In this document: positions 15,878 to 24,355 of the stretch, one piece after another
Position numbering within the stretch: position 1 is the stretch's first letter
Layout of the letters: every line of letters begins with the position of its first letter
DNA from: Rhizobium sp.
GTDB lineage: Bacteria; Pseudomonadota; Alphaproteobacteria; Rhizobiales; Rhizobiaceae
Direction of reading: 5' to 3'
DNA: 27,106 nucleotides
Assembly: GCA_003527225.1 (NCBI GenBank)
Contig: DPXQ01000077.1
Span: 1 to 27,106, forward strand
The notes under the pieces: model-generated
What the model saw: the letters and a program-made list of their open reading frames with translations, nothing else
The model's database searches: none
Told to the model about the DNA's origin: nothing
Translations under genes and position numbers: made by a program

Positions 15878-16027
15878 TCAGTTGTCGTCCTTTTTCACGA
15901 CCGTCTTGGCAGGGCGAGGATCCTCACCTTTGTTCTCGCGGGCACGTGTTTCCGGCCCGGCAACGGTAATACCGTGGTCGAGGTCTCTCTTGGCTGTTTC
16001 CTCGGTCTGTCGCTTGTCCTTGTGCAT
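15878..16027 (-). CDS. Small hydrophilic protein, 49 residues
   Basis: ATG 16027-16025 is preceded by AGAGGAG six bases upstream, and the frame closes at TGA 15880-15878. The protein opens 'MHKDKRQTEETAKRDLDHGI' and ends 'KTVVKKDDN'; it is very rich in Lys, Asp, Glu and Arg, has no Cys or Trp and no membrane segment, and is probably unstructured. The strong ribosome site, hairpin after the stop and biased composition support a real gene. I do not recognise a family. It lies 134 bases after gpx in the same direction, possibly in the same transcript. Function unknown. Confidence 0.65.
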   Translation of the reverse strand: MHKDKRQTEETAKRDLDHGITVAGPETRARENKGEDPRPAKTVVKKDDN

Positions 16028-16161
16028 GGCCAGCTCCTCTTTTCAGTCAGTGATACAACGATCACGGGGCCGGACGGTTCCATCGCGAGCAATAGAGGGG
16101 ACCGGTTAGCGCAGCTCCCCACACATTGGTTGTCACGGACGGGGAAGGGAGAGCGATCGCG

Positions 16162-16641
<480 letters not shown>

Positions 16642-16653
16642 GCTTGTCTGTCC

Positions 16654-17124
16654 CTACCGGTCATATTCCAGAACGCCGCTCTTGAAGCGCAATACGGTCT
16701 CGCCGTGCTGGTTTTGCCCTTCGCACAGTATGGTGTTGAGGAGGAGCTCCGGCCTGCTCTTGAGGGCACGGCTTTCGACCATGGCCACGCTATAGGAAAT
16801 CGTATCATCGGCATAGACCGGCTTCAGCCATTGCAGTTCCTGAAAGCCCGGGGAGGGGCCGAGCTTCGGGGCAATGATACCCGCGCCGTCAAGCCGTGCC
16901 ATCTCCGCTTTCCAGAAGTCGACGAAGGTGCGCATCCACTGCGCGCAGGTATGCCAACCGGAGGCGCAAAGCGCACCGAAGACATAGTCCTTTGCCGCGA
17001 CCGGGTCGGTGTGGAAAGGTTGGGGGTCGAATTTCTCGGCAAAGCGGATGATCTCATCCGCGGTGAAGGTCTGGCCGCCGATTTCGATTTTCTCCCCCAC
17101 CGGATAAAGATCAATCATTTTCAT
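16654..17124 (-). CDS. MaoC-like (R)-specific hydratase, second of tandem pair
   Basis: A 156-residue single hot-dog domain protein. The hydratase-2 type motif is present as 'FAEKFDPQPFHTD' (residues ~28-40), giving the catalytic Asp and His, and 'GALCASGWHTCAQWMR' follows at the expected place. The family hydrates trans-2-enoyl thioesters or related unsaturated acids. Its ATG overlaps the stop of the upstream maoC gene by four bases (ATGA), indicating coupled translation. The two proteins are the same length and alike in layout, but clearly diverged ('FHTD' versus 'MHLD'), so they may form a heteromer or act on different substrates. The exact substrate is unknown. Confidence 0.88.
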   Translation of the reverse strand: MKMIDLYPVGEKIEIGGQTFTADEIIRFAEKFDPQPFHTDPVAAKDYVFGALCASGWHTCAQWMRTFVDFWKAEMARLDGAGIIAPKLGPSPGFQELQWLKPVYADDTISYSVAMVESRALKSRPELLLNTILCEGQNQHGETVLRFKSGVLEYDR

Positions 17125-17591
17125 GCGGCATTTCCTTCCACGGCCCGCAGGCGGAACATGATCGAATTCTTCGACAGCAGCACCGGTTCGGACTTCTGGT
17201 TTTCGAGTTCATGCCGGAATGCGACGATGCCGATATGAGGCCGCGAGCGCATCGGGCGCGCCGCCTCGACGACCGATCGGCCCGAGAGCGTGTCGCCGGC
17301 CAGGACCGGTCTCTTCCACTCCATGACGTCAATACCCGGTGAACCCTCCGACGCCGACCGCAGGAGATAGGAATCGATCATCATGCGCATGAACAGGCTG
17401 CTGGTGTGCCAGCCGGAAGCGGCAAGTCCGCCGAGCAGGCTCTTTTTGCCCGCTTCCTCGTCCAGATGCATCGGCTGAGGATCGAATTCTGCGGCAAATG
17501 CAGTGATCTCTTCTGCCTCGACGGTCTTGGGACCAAGTTCGAAAATCCTTCCGGGATAGAGGTCCTCGAAATACAGTTCTAACGACGGCAT
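17121..17591 (-). CDS. MaoC-like (R)-specific hydratase, first of tandem pair
   Basis: A 156-residue hot-dog protein with the active-site block 'FAAEFDPQPMHLDEEAG' (~28-45) and 'GLAASGWHTSSLFMRMM' after it. I choose ATG 17591-17589 (GGAA upstream, 'MPSLELYFEDLYPGRIFELG'), which matches the start of its partner; the frame is open 19 codons further, but the extra part is not conserved in pattern. Asp and His of the hydratase motif are intact. The gene is first in a maoC-maoC-gpx unit with a four-base overlap to the second. Proteins of this pattern are widespread in rhizobia as 'MaoC family dehydratase' with no defined substrate. Confidence 0.88.
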   Translation of the reverse strand: MPSLELYFEDLYPGRIFELGPKTVEAEEITAFAAEFDPQPMHLDEEAGKKSLLGGLAASGWHTSSLFMRMMIDSYLLRSASEGSPGIDVMEWKRPVLAGDTLSGRSVVEAARPMRSRPHIGIVAFRHELENQKSEPVLLSKNSIMFRLRAVEGNAA

Positions 17592-17657
17592 GCGCGGTTC
17601 CTTGTATGAATTTGCGTGCAGAATGGCGGTCCCGGCCGGCAAATTCAAGGAGCGTTC

Positions 17658-17786
17658 ATGAGGAGGTGGATCGATCGTGCGCCTTTACCTGTTCCTCGCT
17701 CACGAGACGTGCAGCCTGCTGGGATTGGGGCGGCAGCATATATCCCGTATGCCGTGAAAAGCCGGCCTGCATGGCTTCACAACTGA
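17658..17786 (+). CDS. Possible 42-residue ORF with strong ribosome site
   Basis: ATG 17658 has AAGGAG five bases upstream, an ideal ribosome site, and the frame closes at TGA 17786. The product would be basic ('MRRWIDRAPLPVPRSRDVQP' at the start), has no membrane segment, and matches nothing I recognise. A competing frame begins at GTG 17676 (26 codons, 'MRLYLFLAHE', with AGGAGG upstream). The two frames cannot both be strongly coding, so this may be a leader, a decayed gene or chance. It lies in the 258-base gap between the divergent maoC gene and the DUF2892 gene. Confidence 0.3.
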   Translation: MRRWIDRAPLPVPRSRDVQPAGIGAAAYIPYAVKSRPAWLHN

Positions 17787-17849
17787 CCGTCGTGCACGAC
17801 TGTTTATTTCGTGATATCGTTTCAAGGCTTCAGCCCGAAAGGAAAAGCC

Positions 17850-18056
17850 ATGTTCACTAAAAACGTAGGTTCCGCCGACAGGATCGTACGCGTGATCCTA
17901 GGCCTTGCCATCCTCTCCCTTTTCTACTTCTACCCCAATGCCTGGTGGCGCTACTACACGCTCATCGGGCTCGTACCCCTGTTGACTGGATTGTTCTCGT
18001 TCTGCCCGCTCTATTCGATGCTCGGCATGTCGACCTGCCCGACAAAAAAGGTGTAA
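17850..18056 (+). CDS. DUF2892 (YgaP-like) small inner-membrane protein
   Basis: A 68-residue protein, ATG 17850 with AAAGGA eight bases upstream. It opens 'MFTKNVGSADRIVRVILGLA', has two hydrophobic helices (~13-30 and ~37-54) and ends 'SMLGMSTCPTKKV' with Cys residues near the C-terminus. The 'N-x-G-x-x-D-R-x-x-R' N-terminal pattern and two-helix layout are those of the DUF2892 family, which is also the membrane part of E. coli YgaP (there fused to a rhodanese). Here no rhodanese domain is attached. The function of the stand-alone form is not established. Confidence 0.9.
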   Translation: MFTKNVGSADRIVRVILGLAILSLFYFYPNAWWRYYTLIGLVPLLTGLFSFCPLYSMLGMSTCPTKKV

Positions 18057-18096
18057 CGGGCGCGCGCGTCGACGGTTAGAGGGTATTTGTCGCCAT

Positions 18097-18131
18097 AAAA
18101 AAGGCATCGCGGCCGGATTGGCCGCGATGCC
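18097..18131 (-). terminator. Intrinsic terminator of ychF (may act both ways)
   Basis: GGCATCGCGGCC and GGCCGCGATGCC form a perfect 12-bp stem with a five-base loop (18103-18131). Read leftward it is followed by six T residues (complement of AAAAAA at 18097-18102), an excellent terminator 24 bases after the ychF stop. Read rightward it is followed by CTTGTTCGTTTTG, so it could also stop transcripts from the DUF2892 gene. Confidence 0.92.
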
Positions 18132-18155
18132 CTTGTTCGTTTTGTCCGTACCGTC

Positions 18156-19259
18156 TCAGGTATTGAAGCGGAAGTGGATCACGTCGCCATCGTGGACGAC
18201 ATATTCCTTGCCTTCGTCGCGGGCCTTGCCGGCTTCCTTGGCGCCGACTTCGCCGCCGAGGTTGACATAGTCGTCATAGGCGATGGTGAAGGCGCGGATA
18301 AAGCCGCGCTCGAAGTCGGTGTGAATGACGCCGGCGGCGGCGGGCGCCTTGGTGCCCCGGACGATAGTCCAGGCGCGGCATTCCTTCGGGCCGACCGTGA
18401 AATAGGTGATGAGGTCCAGCAGGTGGTAGCCGGCGCGGATCAGCCGGTCGAGACCTGCTTCTTCGAGGCCAAGGGCGGAGAGGAATTCCTTGGCTTCTTC
18501 TTCCGGCAGCTGGGCCACTTCGGATTCGATTGCCGCGGAGATGATCACGCATTCCGCGCCCTGTTCGGCAGCCATCTTGGCGACGGCTTCGGTATGCTTG
18601 TTGCCGGTCACGGCGTCGGCTTCCGCGACGTTACAGACATAGAGCACAGGATGAGAGGTCAGCAGGTTCAGGTCCTTCAGGATCTGGATCTCGTCTTCGC
18701 CGAGGGTCTTGAGCAGAAGGCGCGCCGGCTTGCCTTCGTTCAGGAGCTTGATCACGGCTTCCATGACCGGCAGCTGGGCCACGGAATCCTTGTCCTTGGA
18801 GGCGGCGCGCTTGCGGGTCTGCTCGACGCGGCGCTCCAGGCTTTCGAGATCTGCGAGCATCAGCTCGGTTTCGATCGTTTCGGCGTCGCCAACCGGATTG
18901 ATGCGGCCTTCGACATGGGTGATGTCGTCATCCTCGAAGCAGCGTAGCACGTGCACGACGGCATCGACTTCGCGGATATTGGCGAGAAACTTGTTGCCGA
19001 GGCCTTCGCCCTTCGACGCGCCGCGCACCAGGCCGGCGATGTCGACGAAGGAGATGCGGGTCGGGATGATTTCCTTCGAACCGGCGACTGCTGCAAGCTT
19101 CTGCATGCGCGGATCGGGAACGGCGACTTCGCCGGTGTTCGGCTCGATCGTGCAGAAGGGATAGTTGGCCGCCTGAGCGGCGGCTGTCTTGGTCAGCGCG
19201 TTGAAGAGGGTGGACTTGCCGACATTCGGCAGTCCGACGATACCGCATTTGAAGCCCAT
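18156..19259 (-). CDS. ychF: YchF/OLA1 family redox-regulated ATPase
   Basis: A 367-residue P-loop protein of the Obg-related group that hydrolyses ATP and binds ribosomes. The P-loop 'GLPNVGKST' is at residues 9-17, the G3-equivalent region '[18 protein letters not shown]' near 71, and the G4-equivalent is 'NVAEAD' instead of NKxD, the feature that gives YchF its ATP preference. The last ~85 residues are the TGS domain, including the block '[13 protein letters not shown]'. A ribosome site AGGTGA is eight bases before ATG 19259-19257. Family role: negative regulator in oxidative stress and translation. It is the usual downstream companion of pth; here a GNAT gene and the opposed clpS lie between. 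Confidence 0.97.
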   Translation of the reverse strand: MGFKCGIVGLPNVGKSTLFNALTKTAAAQAANYPFCTIEPNTGEVAVPDPRMQKLAAVAGSKEIIPTRISFVDIAGLVRGASKGEGLGNKFLANIREVDAVVHVLRCFEDDDITHVEGRINPVGDAETIETELMLADLESLERRVEQTRKRAASKDKDSVAQLPVMEAVIKLLNEGKPARLLLKTLGEDEIQILKDLNLLTSHPVLYVCNVAEADAVTGNKHTEAVAKMAAEQGAECVIISAAIESEVAQLPEEEAKEFLSALGLEEAGLDRLIRAGYHLLDLITYFTVGPKECRAWTIVRGTKAPAAAGVIHTDFERGFIRAFTIAYDDYVNLGGEVGAKEAGKARDEGKEYVVHDGDVIHFRFNT

Positions 19260-19395
19260 GGCTTGTCACCTGCTCAGCTTGAATTCCTTTGCAGTGCGTA
19301 TGGGATAAAGGCGGTTCGCGGTCAACCCTTTGACGTCCTGCTTTGCTGTTTGCGTTCGCTTCGGTCGCAAGCTCGCGGGGATCGGGGATTGGTTG

Positions 19396-19424
19396 TTGAA
19401 AGACAGGCCGATACGCGGCAATAT
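19396..19424 (+). promoter_or_regulatory. Candidate promoter of clpS
   Basis: TTGAAA (19396-19401) and CAATAT (19419-19424), spaced 17 bases, lie about 50 bases before the clpS ATG, giving a predicted leader of ~45 bases. This is the best consensus pair in the 216-base gap between the divergent ychF and clpS genes. Confidence 0.45.
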
Positions 19425-19475
19425 TGCATGATCGGAATTCCTCTTGCCTCGTTCTGTCAATGACCGGGTGTTGAG

Positions 19476-19787
19476 ATGAGTGAAATTGGAACCGAGCTCA
19501 AGCCAAGAACGAAAACGGTGCCCAGACTGGAGCGGCCAAAGCTCTACAAGGTCATCCTCTTCAACGACGACTACACGCCGCGCGAGTTCGTCGTCATGGT
19601 GCTGAAAGCGGTTTTCCGCATGGCCGAGGAGATCTCCTATCGCGTGATGATCACCGCGCATCAGAAGGGCAGCTGCGTGGTGTGCGTTTACGCGCGCGAT
19701 ATCGCCGAGACCAAGGCCAAAGAGGCTACCGACCTCGGCAAGGAGGCCGGCTTTCCGCTGATGTTCACGACAGAGCCGGAGGAGTGA
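19476..19787 (+). CDS. ClpS adaptor, ClpS2-type (N-degron recognition for ClpAP)
   Basis: A 103-residue adaptor that delivers proteins with N-end-rule residues to ClpAP. The binding-pocket residues are visible: N30-D31-D32 in 'LFNDDYTPREF' and His62 in 'MITAHQKGSC'. The position that is Met in E. coli ClpS (Met40, in 'TPMEF') is Arg36 here ('TPREF'). That substitution and the ending 'EATDLGKEAGFPLMFTTEPEE'-like block are the marks of the second alphaproteobacterial paralogue, ClpS2, which in Agrobacterium is reported to have stricter residue specificity. clpA is not adjacent, which also fits ClpS2, since ClpS1 is normally beside clpA. It is convergent with the GNAT gene, six bases apart. Weak ribosome site. 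Confidence 0.93.
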   Translation: MSEIGTELKPRTKTVPRLERPKLYKVILFNDDYTPREFVVMVLKAVFRMAEEISYRVMITAHQKGSCVVCVYARDIAETKAKEATDLGKEAGFPLMFTTEPEE

Positions 19788-19793
19788 CGGTTC

Positions 19794-20252
19794 TCAGTTC
19801 CTGCGGATTTGAAAGCCGGTTTTGTTCTGCACAAAGCCGCAGGCTTCATAGAACTTATGAATAGCGGGATCGGTGCGCCCTGTGAGCAGCATGGCCTTGT
19901 AACAACCGGCAGCCCAAGCCGCTTCAATCGCATAGCAAACCACCGCCCGACCATAGCCTTCACCGCGACGGTTGCGGGCGCTGACAACATTTTCGATCAG
20001 GGCATAGGGCCTGCCGCCGCGGGTGAGATTGGGGATTACGACGAGTGTCGCAGTCGCGGTCGGTCTGTCGCCATCGAGGGCCAGAAAGATCGTCATACCG
20101 GGCTGGGTGAGCACTTGCCGGTAGGTTGTCGCTGCCAGCTTCTCGGGGAGCGGTGTCTCTGCGGGATGGAGCTCGTGGTAGAGCGCGAGCAGGGCGACTA
20201 GGTCCTCGTCGCCTGCGACGCGGACAGGAATATCCGTCACCACCTCAGTCAC
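19794..20252 (-). CDS. GNAT-family N-acetyltransferase
   Basis: A 152-residue acetyltransferase. The acetyl-CoA pyrophosphate loop is '[12 protein letters not shown]' (about residues 93-104), matching R/Q-x-x-G-x-G/A; the preceding strand 'ALIENVVSA' and the later '[17 protein letters not shown]' (the usual 'FYEkcGF' helix-turn) complete the fold. Substrate unknown: it could be a small molecule or a protein N-terminus. The start codon overlaps the end of pth by eight bases, so it is translationally coupled to pth. The gene converges with clpS. The presence of an N-acetyltransferase beside an N-degron adaptor is suggestive but may be chance. Confidence 0.88.
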   Translation of the reverse strand: MTEVVTDIPVRVAGDEDLVALLALYHELHPAETPLPEKLAATTYRQVLTQPGMTIFLALDGDRPTATATLVVIPNLTRGGRPYALIENVVSARNRRGEGYGRAVVCYAIEAAWAAGCYKAMLLTGRTDPAIHKFYEACGFVQNKTGFQIRRN

Positions 20253-20964
20253 CCTTCTTGGAGAACATCCGCTTCAGCATTTCCGCCATCGGGCCGATCT
20301 CGGGGAGCTTTTTCGGCTGGGCATTGTTGCGGGCCTGATGAATATGGGATTGAGCTTTGACTTCCTTGGTCGGCTTCTGCTTTGCGTCCTCGGCCTTGCC
20401 GCCGGTTGCGTGCGCCAGCTTGTTCATGAGCTGCGATTCCTCCCCCTTCACGAGCATGGCGGCATTGTCGGCAAGCGCGTCGAGCAGTGGCTCGAGCCAG
20501 ACCCTGTCGGTCTTGGCGAAATCGCCGAGGACGTGGCCATGCACCCGCTCCTTGTCGCCCGGATGACCGATCCCCATCCGCAGGCGGCGGTATTCTTTCC
20601 CGCAATGGGAGTCCAGGGACTTCAGGCCGTTGTGCCCTCCGTGGCCGCCACCGGTCTTCATGCGGACCTTGCCGGCAGGAAGATCGAGTTCGTCGTGAAT
20701 GGCAATGATGTCGGACGGCTGCAGCTTGAAGAAGCGCATGGCCTCGCCGACGGATTCGCCTGAAAGGTTCATGAAGGTCTGTGGCTTCATCAGCAGGACC
20801 TTCTCGCCGGCAATCTCGCCTTCGGCAATCTCGGCCTTGAACTTCTTCGACCAAGGCGAAAAGGTGTAACGACGGTGAATGGCATCGACCGCCATGAAGC
20901 CGATGTTGTGCCGGTTTTCCGAATATTTTGCGCCCGGGTTACCGAGACCTGCGATGATGATCAT
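20245..20964 (-). CDS. pth: Peptidyl-tRNA hydrolase
   Basis: A 239-residue enzyme that releases tRNA from peptidyl-tRNAs dropped by the ribosome. The family blocks are all present: '[20 protein letters not shown]' with the catalytic His at 19, '[13 protein letters not shown]', '[20 protein letters not shown]' with the essential Asp, and 'GIGHPGDK'. The last ~50 residues form a Lys/Gln/Ala-rich extension beyond the ~190-residue core, a common feature in rhizobia. I choose ATG 20964-20962 because Pth starts directly before the first strand; the frame extends ten codons further. Normally rplY is the immediate upstream neighbour, but here a solute-binding protein and GGDEF/EAL gene intervene. Confidence 0.97.
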   Translation of the reverse strand: MIIIAGLGNPGAKYSENRHNIGFMAVDAIHRRYTFSPWSKKFKAEIAEGEIAGEKVLLMKPQTFMNLSGESVGEAMRFFKLQPSDIIAIHDELDLPAGKVRMKTGGGHGGHNGLKSLDSHCGKEYRRLRMGIGHPGDKERVHGHVLGDFAKTDRVWLEPLLDALADNAAMLVKGEESQLMNKLAHATGGKAEDAKQKPTKEVKAQSHIHQARNNAQPKKLPEIGPMAEMLKRMFSKKGD

Positions 20965-21002
20965 GAACCGAGTCCGCTGCTGGTAATGCGTCACCTCTCA
21001 GC

Positions 21003-21039
21003 ACCGCGAAACGCCCGCCTTGTCAAGCCGCTTCGCGGT
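21003..21039 (-). promoter_or_regulatory. Inverted repeat around a TTGACA box upstream of pth
   Basis: ACCGCGAA (21003-21010) and TTCGCGGT (21032-21039) are perfect 8-base arms separated by 21 bases, and a canonical -35 hexamer TTGACA lies between them on the leftward strand (complement of 21020-21025). No good -10 box follows at 16-18 bases. The element could be a pth promoter with an operator, or a terminator-like end for the upstream gene. Confidence 0.35.
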
Positions 21040-21057
21040 CCTGCGCGCATGTGCCGA

Positions 21058-21774
21058 TCAATTGCCGGTCGGCATCCTGTATTTCTGGAAGATTGCCTTC
21101 TGGGTGCCGTCGGCGACCAGCTTGTCCAGGCCGGCCTGCATCTCTCCGATCAGCGCTTTGGGAAAGTCGATATTGCAGGCGATTGAGAACTTCTGTTCCG
21201 ACAGGATAAACAAGGCATCGATGGCATTGCCTTCGGCCTTCAGGTCCTCGTAGTACTTCTCCGAGATCGGCATCAGATCGATCCGTCCGCTCATCAGCTT
21301 CTTGAAAGTGAGCTTCAGGTCGGTCGCGAGGTCGATCTTCGGGAAACCGTTCCGCTCAAGCAGATCCTGGGTGTAATCGTTGCGCTGGGTGCCGACGGTG
21401 TATTGGCGCGCTTCCTCGATGGAACGCGGCTTGATGCCGGATGCTCTGTTGGCGATCATCACGTTGCGGTCGATGGCGAGCGGCTCGATCCATCTGAAGC
21501 GCTTGTCGCGTTCAGCGATATGGGCAGTGGTGAACACGCAATACATCTTTTCGCTCTCGGCGAGGGACAGCGCCCGCGCCCAGGGCATCATCTCGATCGT
21601 GTAGTCCGCCTTGACGTATTTCATCAGGCCGACCGTCTGTTCGTATCCGACGCCGCGATATTCCCCGCCTTCGCGGAAATTATAGGGCGGGTAATCCTCT
21701 GTGGTGAAATGGATGGTTTCGGCACAGGCGGCGCTTGCCAGTCCCATCGACAGAAGAAACGCGGCGATCCTCAT
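21058..21774 (-). CDS. Periplasmic solute-binding protein, family 3-like, no transporter partner
   Basis: A 238-residue exported protein. A Sec signal peptide (~1-18, ending 'SAACA') precedes 'FTTEDYPPYNFREGG', the typical opening of SBP_bac_3 (PBP2) domains; 'GYEQTVGLM', 'MYCVFTTAHIAERDKRFRW' and 'MSGRIDLMPIS' follow as in polar amino-acid binding proteins. The residue before the cleavage site does not form a lipobox, so it is soluble. Ribosome site AAGGA. No permease or ATPase gene is nearby; instead it lies 30 bases after the GGDEF/EAL gene and is probably co-transcribed with it. This suggests a ligand-sensing role for the membrane enzyme rather than import (inference). Ligand unknown. Confidence 0.85.
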   Translation of the reverse strand: MRIAAFLLSMGLASAACAETIHFTTEDYPPYNFREGGEYRGVGYEQTVGLMKYVKADYTIEMMPWARALSLAESEKMYCVFTTAHIAERDKRFRWIEPLAIDRNVMIANRASGIKPRSIEEARQYTVGTQRNDYTQDLLERNGFPKIDLATDLKLTFKKLMSGRIDLMPISEKYYEDLKAEGNAIDALFILSEQKFSIACNIDFPKALIGEMQAGLDKLVADGTQKAIFQKYRMPTGN

Positions 21775-21804
21775 AGGCACTTTCCTTCGCAATATCAGGG
21801 ATGC

Positions 21805-24180
21805 TCAGGCGATCGAGCGTCCGCGTTTTGGTGAATTCTCCATGGTCTTGATCAACTGGCGGATCGGCTGCGGCCGGGCGAACAAATAGCCCTGGCCGCG
21901 ATCGACGCTGAACTGCCGCAGGATTTCGTATTGTTCCTCGGTCTCGACGCCTTCGGCGACCACCGAGCATTCCATCTTGTGCGAAATCGCCGTGATGCCC
22001 TCGACCAGCATGCGGCTCTTGTGTTGCAGTTCCGGCTCCTCGGCCGAGAGCGAGCGGATGAAGGACTGGTCGATCTTGACGATGTCGACGGGGAAGCGGT
22101 TGAGGTAGCTGAGCGACGAAAAGCCGGTGCCGAAGTCGTCGAGGGCTATGCGGCAGCCGAAGCGGTTGAACTCGTCGAGGATGGTGCGGATCTGCGGATT
22201 GTCGTGAAGCAGGGTTGCCTCCGTGATTTCGATCACCAGGCGGTTCGGCGCGATGCCGTAGCGCGAGGTTAGCGCCGCCAGCCTGATCGGTAGGGTCTGC
22301 TCAAACTGAATTGGCGAGAAGTTGATGGCGATATAGGCCTCGTCGTCTTTCGTCGCCTTCGAGATATGCACGAGATTGGCAAGCGCCTTTTCCAGAATGC
22401 GGTTGCCGATGCGGGTGATGGCGCCGGTCTCTTCGGCGACCCTGATAATGTCGCCGGGCGCCATGGTTCCCTTTTCCGGATGCTCGAGCCGCAAGAGAGC
22501 CTCGTAGCCGACGACCCGGTTGTCTTCGAGGTCGACGATCGGCTGGAAATAGGCTTCGAACCAGTCCCTGTCGAGGCCGGTCTCGATGTCGCGTTCAATC
22601 GCTGCGCGCTGGCGTGTATTGTCCTGGATCAGGGGATCGTAGAGCAGCGCGCCGTTCTTGCCGTCGCGCTTCTTGCTGTACATGGCCATGTCGGACTTCT
22701 GCAGCAGTTCGGCGGCATTGCCGGCATGACGCGGGTAGAGGGCCACGCCGATGCTGGCGCTGAGGCGGACAGTGGCGCCTTGCACGAGCAGAGGTTCATC
22801 GAAGATGGCGCAGAGGCGGTGGCTCAGTTGCAGCGCGTCGTGCTCGACCTTCGCAGAACGCAAGAGAACCGCGAATTCGTCACCACCAAGGCGGGCCGCA
22901 ACGGCGCCGGACGGCAGCAGGGGGCGCATCAGGTCGACGAGCATACGCAGGACCGTATCGCCGGCCTGATGGCCAAGATTGTCATTGATCCACTTGAAGC
23001 GGTCGAGGTCGACGAAGATGCAGGCAAGCTCTCCGCCCATCTTGTCGGTCAAGCGGATCTCGGCATCCAGCGCATTCTCGAATCCCTGCCGGTTCATCAG
23101 ACCTGTCAGATGGTCGGTGATGGCTTGGTGATGATTGCGAGCCTCGGACTGTTTGAGCGCGGTGACGTCGGTCATGACGCTGAGGGACAGGCCGTTCTCG
23201 CCTTCCTTGCCTTCCTTGCTCGCCTCGGCGATCAGCACGTCCATCACATTGCCGTCGGCGCAGACGAATTTCGTCGTGCACTCGACCACGGCATCCTCGC
23301 GGTTCATTTGACGCTTGCGCTCGAGGTATGTGTCGCGGGCATCTTCATGGACGAGATCGGCGAAACGCTTGCCCAGGACCTCGCTACGCTGGTAACCGGT
23401 GGCCAGCAGCCAGTAATCGCTGACGCCAGTGATGCGATCCTGCTCGTCGAGTGAGAACAGCATGGCAGGGGTCAGGTTGTAGATGTCGGTGGCGCGACGG
23501 TGGGCGATCTTCAACTCGCGCTCTTCCTGCTCGAGCTGGATCTGCATGGCGTTGAAGCTTTTCGCCAGCCGGCCGATCTCGTCGTTGGACTGCCAGTCGA
23601 CGTGATGGCGTGAACCGAGCTGGCGCGTCGCCTCGATCGCCGCCGTCAGCTTCATCAGGGGCTGGATGATCATGGCGCGATTGCCGAAGATCGCGGCGAG
23701 GACGACGCCGAGCACTGCGACGACGAAGATCCCGATCAGGATGATCTCGGCATCGCCCAGTGAGGACAAAGGGTCGAAACGGCCATAGTAAATGGTGATC
23801 GTACCCACCGGCTTGCGGCCATCGATGCCTTCGTAGAAGATTTCACGCGACTTCGATTCCACGCCGCTCTTCGGCCACTTCGGGAGCGGTGGCATGGAGA
23901 CATTGATGCCACCAGACAGATCTCTGACCTGGACCTTGCTTATGGCATTGGCGGAGATGATGGTTGCGGCGATCTGCTCGACGCCTTCGCGGTCGAAGTC
24001 CCACATCGGCTTGGCCAGCGCCTGCGCATTGGCGGCCAAAAGAACTTCGACGTGATCATGCAGTTCCCTTTCCGAGCGCTCGGAAGAAAGCGCCAGGAAA
24101 AGGACCAGAAGCGGAACCACGAGAATGACGACGGCAACCGCGATGATCGTGAGAAACCGGCTCTCTACGGATCGGCTCAT
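21805..24180 (-). CDS. Membrane-bound GGDEF/EAL c-di-GMP enzyme with HAMP and PAS domains
   Basis: A 791-residue protein from ATG 24180-24178 (longer TTG-start versions are possible). Domains in order: membrane helix (~10-32), periplasmic segment (~33-143) containing a 'WDFDREGVEQIAATI' pattern as in single-Cache-like sensors, second helix (~144-166), HAMP (~167-219), PAS (~225-345), GGDEF (~346-515) and EAL (~530-780). The cyclase motif GGDEF is intact at 432-436, but the RxxD inhibitory site before it is missing (PSGA there). The EAL domain keeps E560, N620, E652, D681-D682, K702 and E743, so phosphodiesterase activity is plausible. Direction of net activity cannot be told from sequence. 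Followed by the solute-binding protein gene. The ribosome site is weak. Confidence 0.93.
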   Translation of the reverse strand: MSRSVESRFLTIIAVAVVILVVPLLVLFLALSSERSERELHDHVEVLLAANAQALAKPMWDFDREGVEQIAATIISANAISKVQVRDLSGGINVSMPPLPKWPKSGVESKSREIFYEGIDGRKPVGTITIYYGRFDPLSSLGDAEIILIGIFVVAVLGVVLAAIFGNRAMIIQPLMKLTAAIEATRQLGSRHHVDWQSNDEIGRLAKSFNAMQIQLEQEERELKIAHRRATDIYNLTPAMLFSLDEQDRITGVSDYWLLATGYQRSEVLGKRFADLVHEDARDTYLERKRQMNREDAVVECTTKFVCADGNVMDVLIAEASKEGKEGENGLSLSVMTDVTALKQSEARNHHQAITDHLTGLMNRQGFENALDAEIRLTDKMGGELACIFVDLDRFKWINDNLGHQAGDTVLRMLVDLMRPLLPSGAVAARLGGDEFAVLLRSAKVEHDALQLSHRLCAIFDEPLLVQGATVRLSASIGVALYPRHAGNAAELLQKSDMAMYSKKRDGKNGALLYDPLIQDNTRQRAAIERDIETGLDRDWFEAYFQPIVDLEDNRVVGYEALLRLEHPEKGTMAPGDIIRVAEETGAITRIGNRILEKALANLVHISKATKDDEAYIAINFSPIQFEQTLPIRLAALTSRYGIAPNRLVIEITEATLLHDNPQIRTILDEFNRFGCRIALDDFGTGFSSLSYLNRFPVDIVKIDQSFIRSLSAEEPELQHKSRMLVEGITAISHKMECSVVAEGVETEEQYEILRQFSVDRGQGYLFARPQPIRQLIKTMENSPKRGRSIA

Positions 24181-24355
24181 GGCACGATGAAACCGGCAGA
24201 ATGCTGATCTGGCGTCATCTCGGCCAATGTCTCGCGCTCCCCAAACGATATTTCGACATGGAAGCGTGTCATGCAATTATTAAATGTCGCTAAAGCGGAT
24301 AAAGAAACATTTCATAGCTTTGGTGATTGCTTTCGTGAGCCTGCGTGCGAACACG

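Noticed and set aside
16050..16065. GTGAT-N6-ATCAC inverted repeat before the 49-residue gene, considered as a Crp/FixK site
   Set aside because: Spacing does not fit Crp (GTGA-N6-TCAC) or FixK/FNR (TTGAT-N4-ATCAA); short arms could be chance.
22366..23454. 362-codon open frame opposite the GGDEF/EAL gene
   Set aside because: Shadow of the certain GGDEF/EAL coding frame; no start signal or domain.
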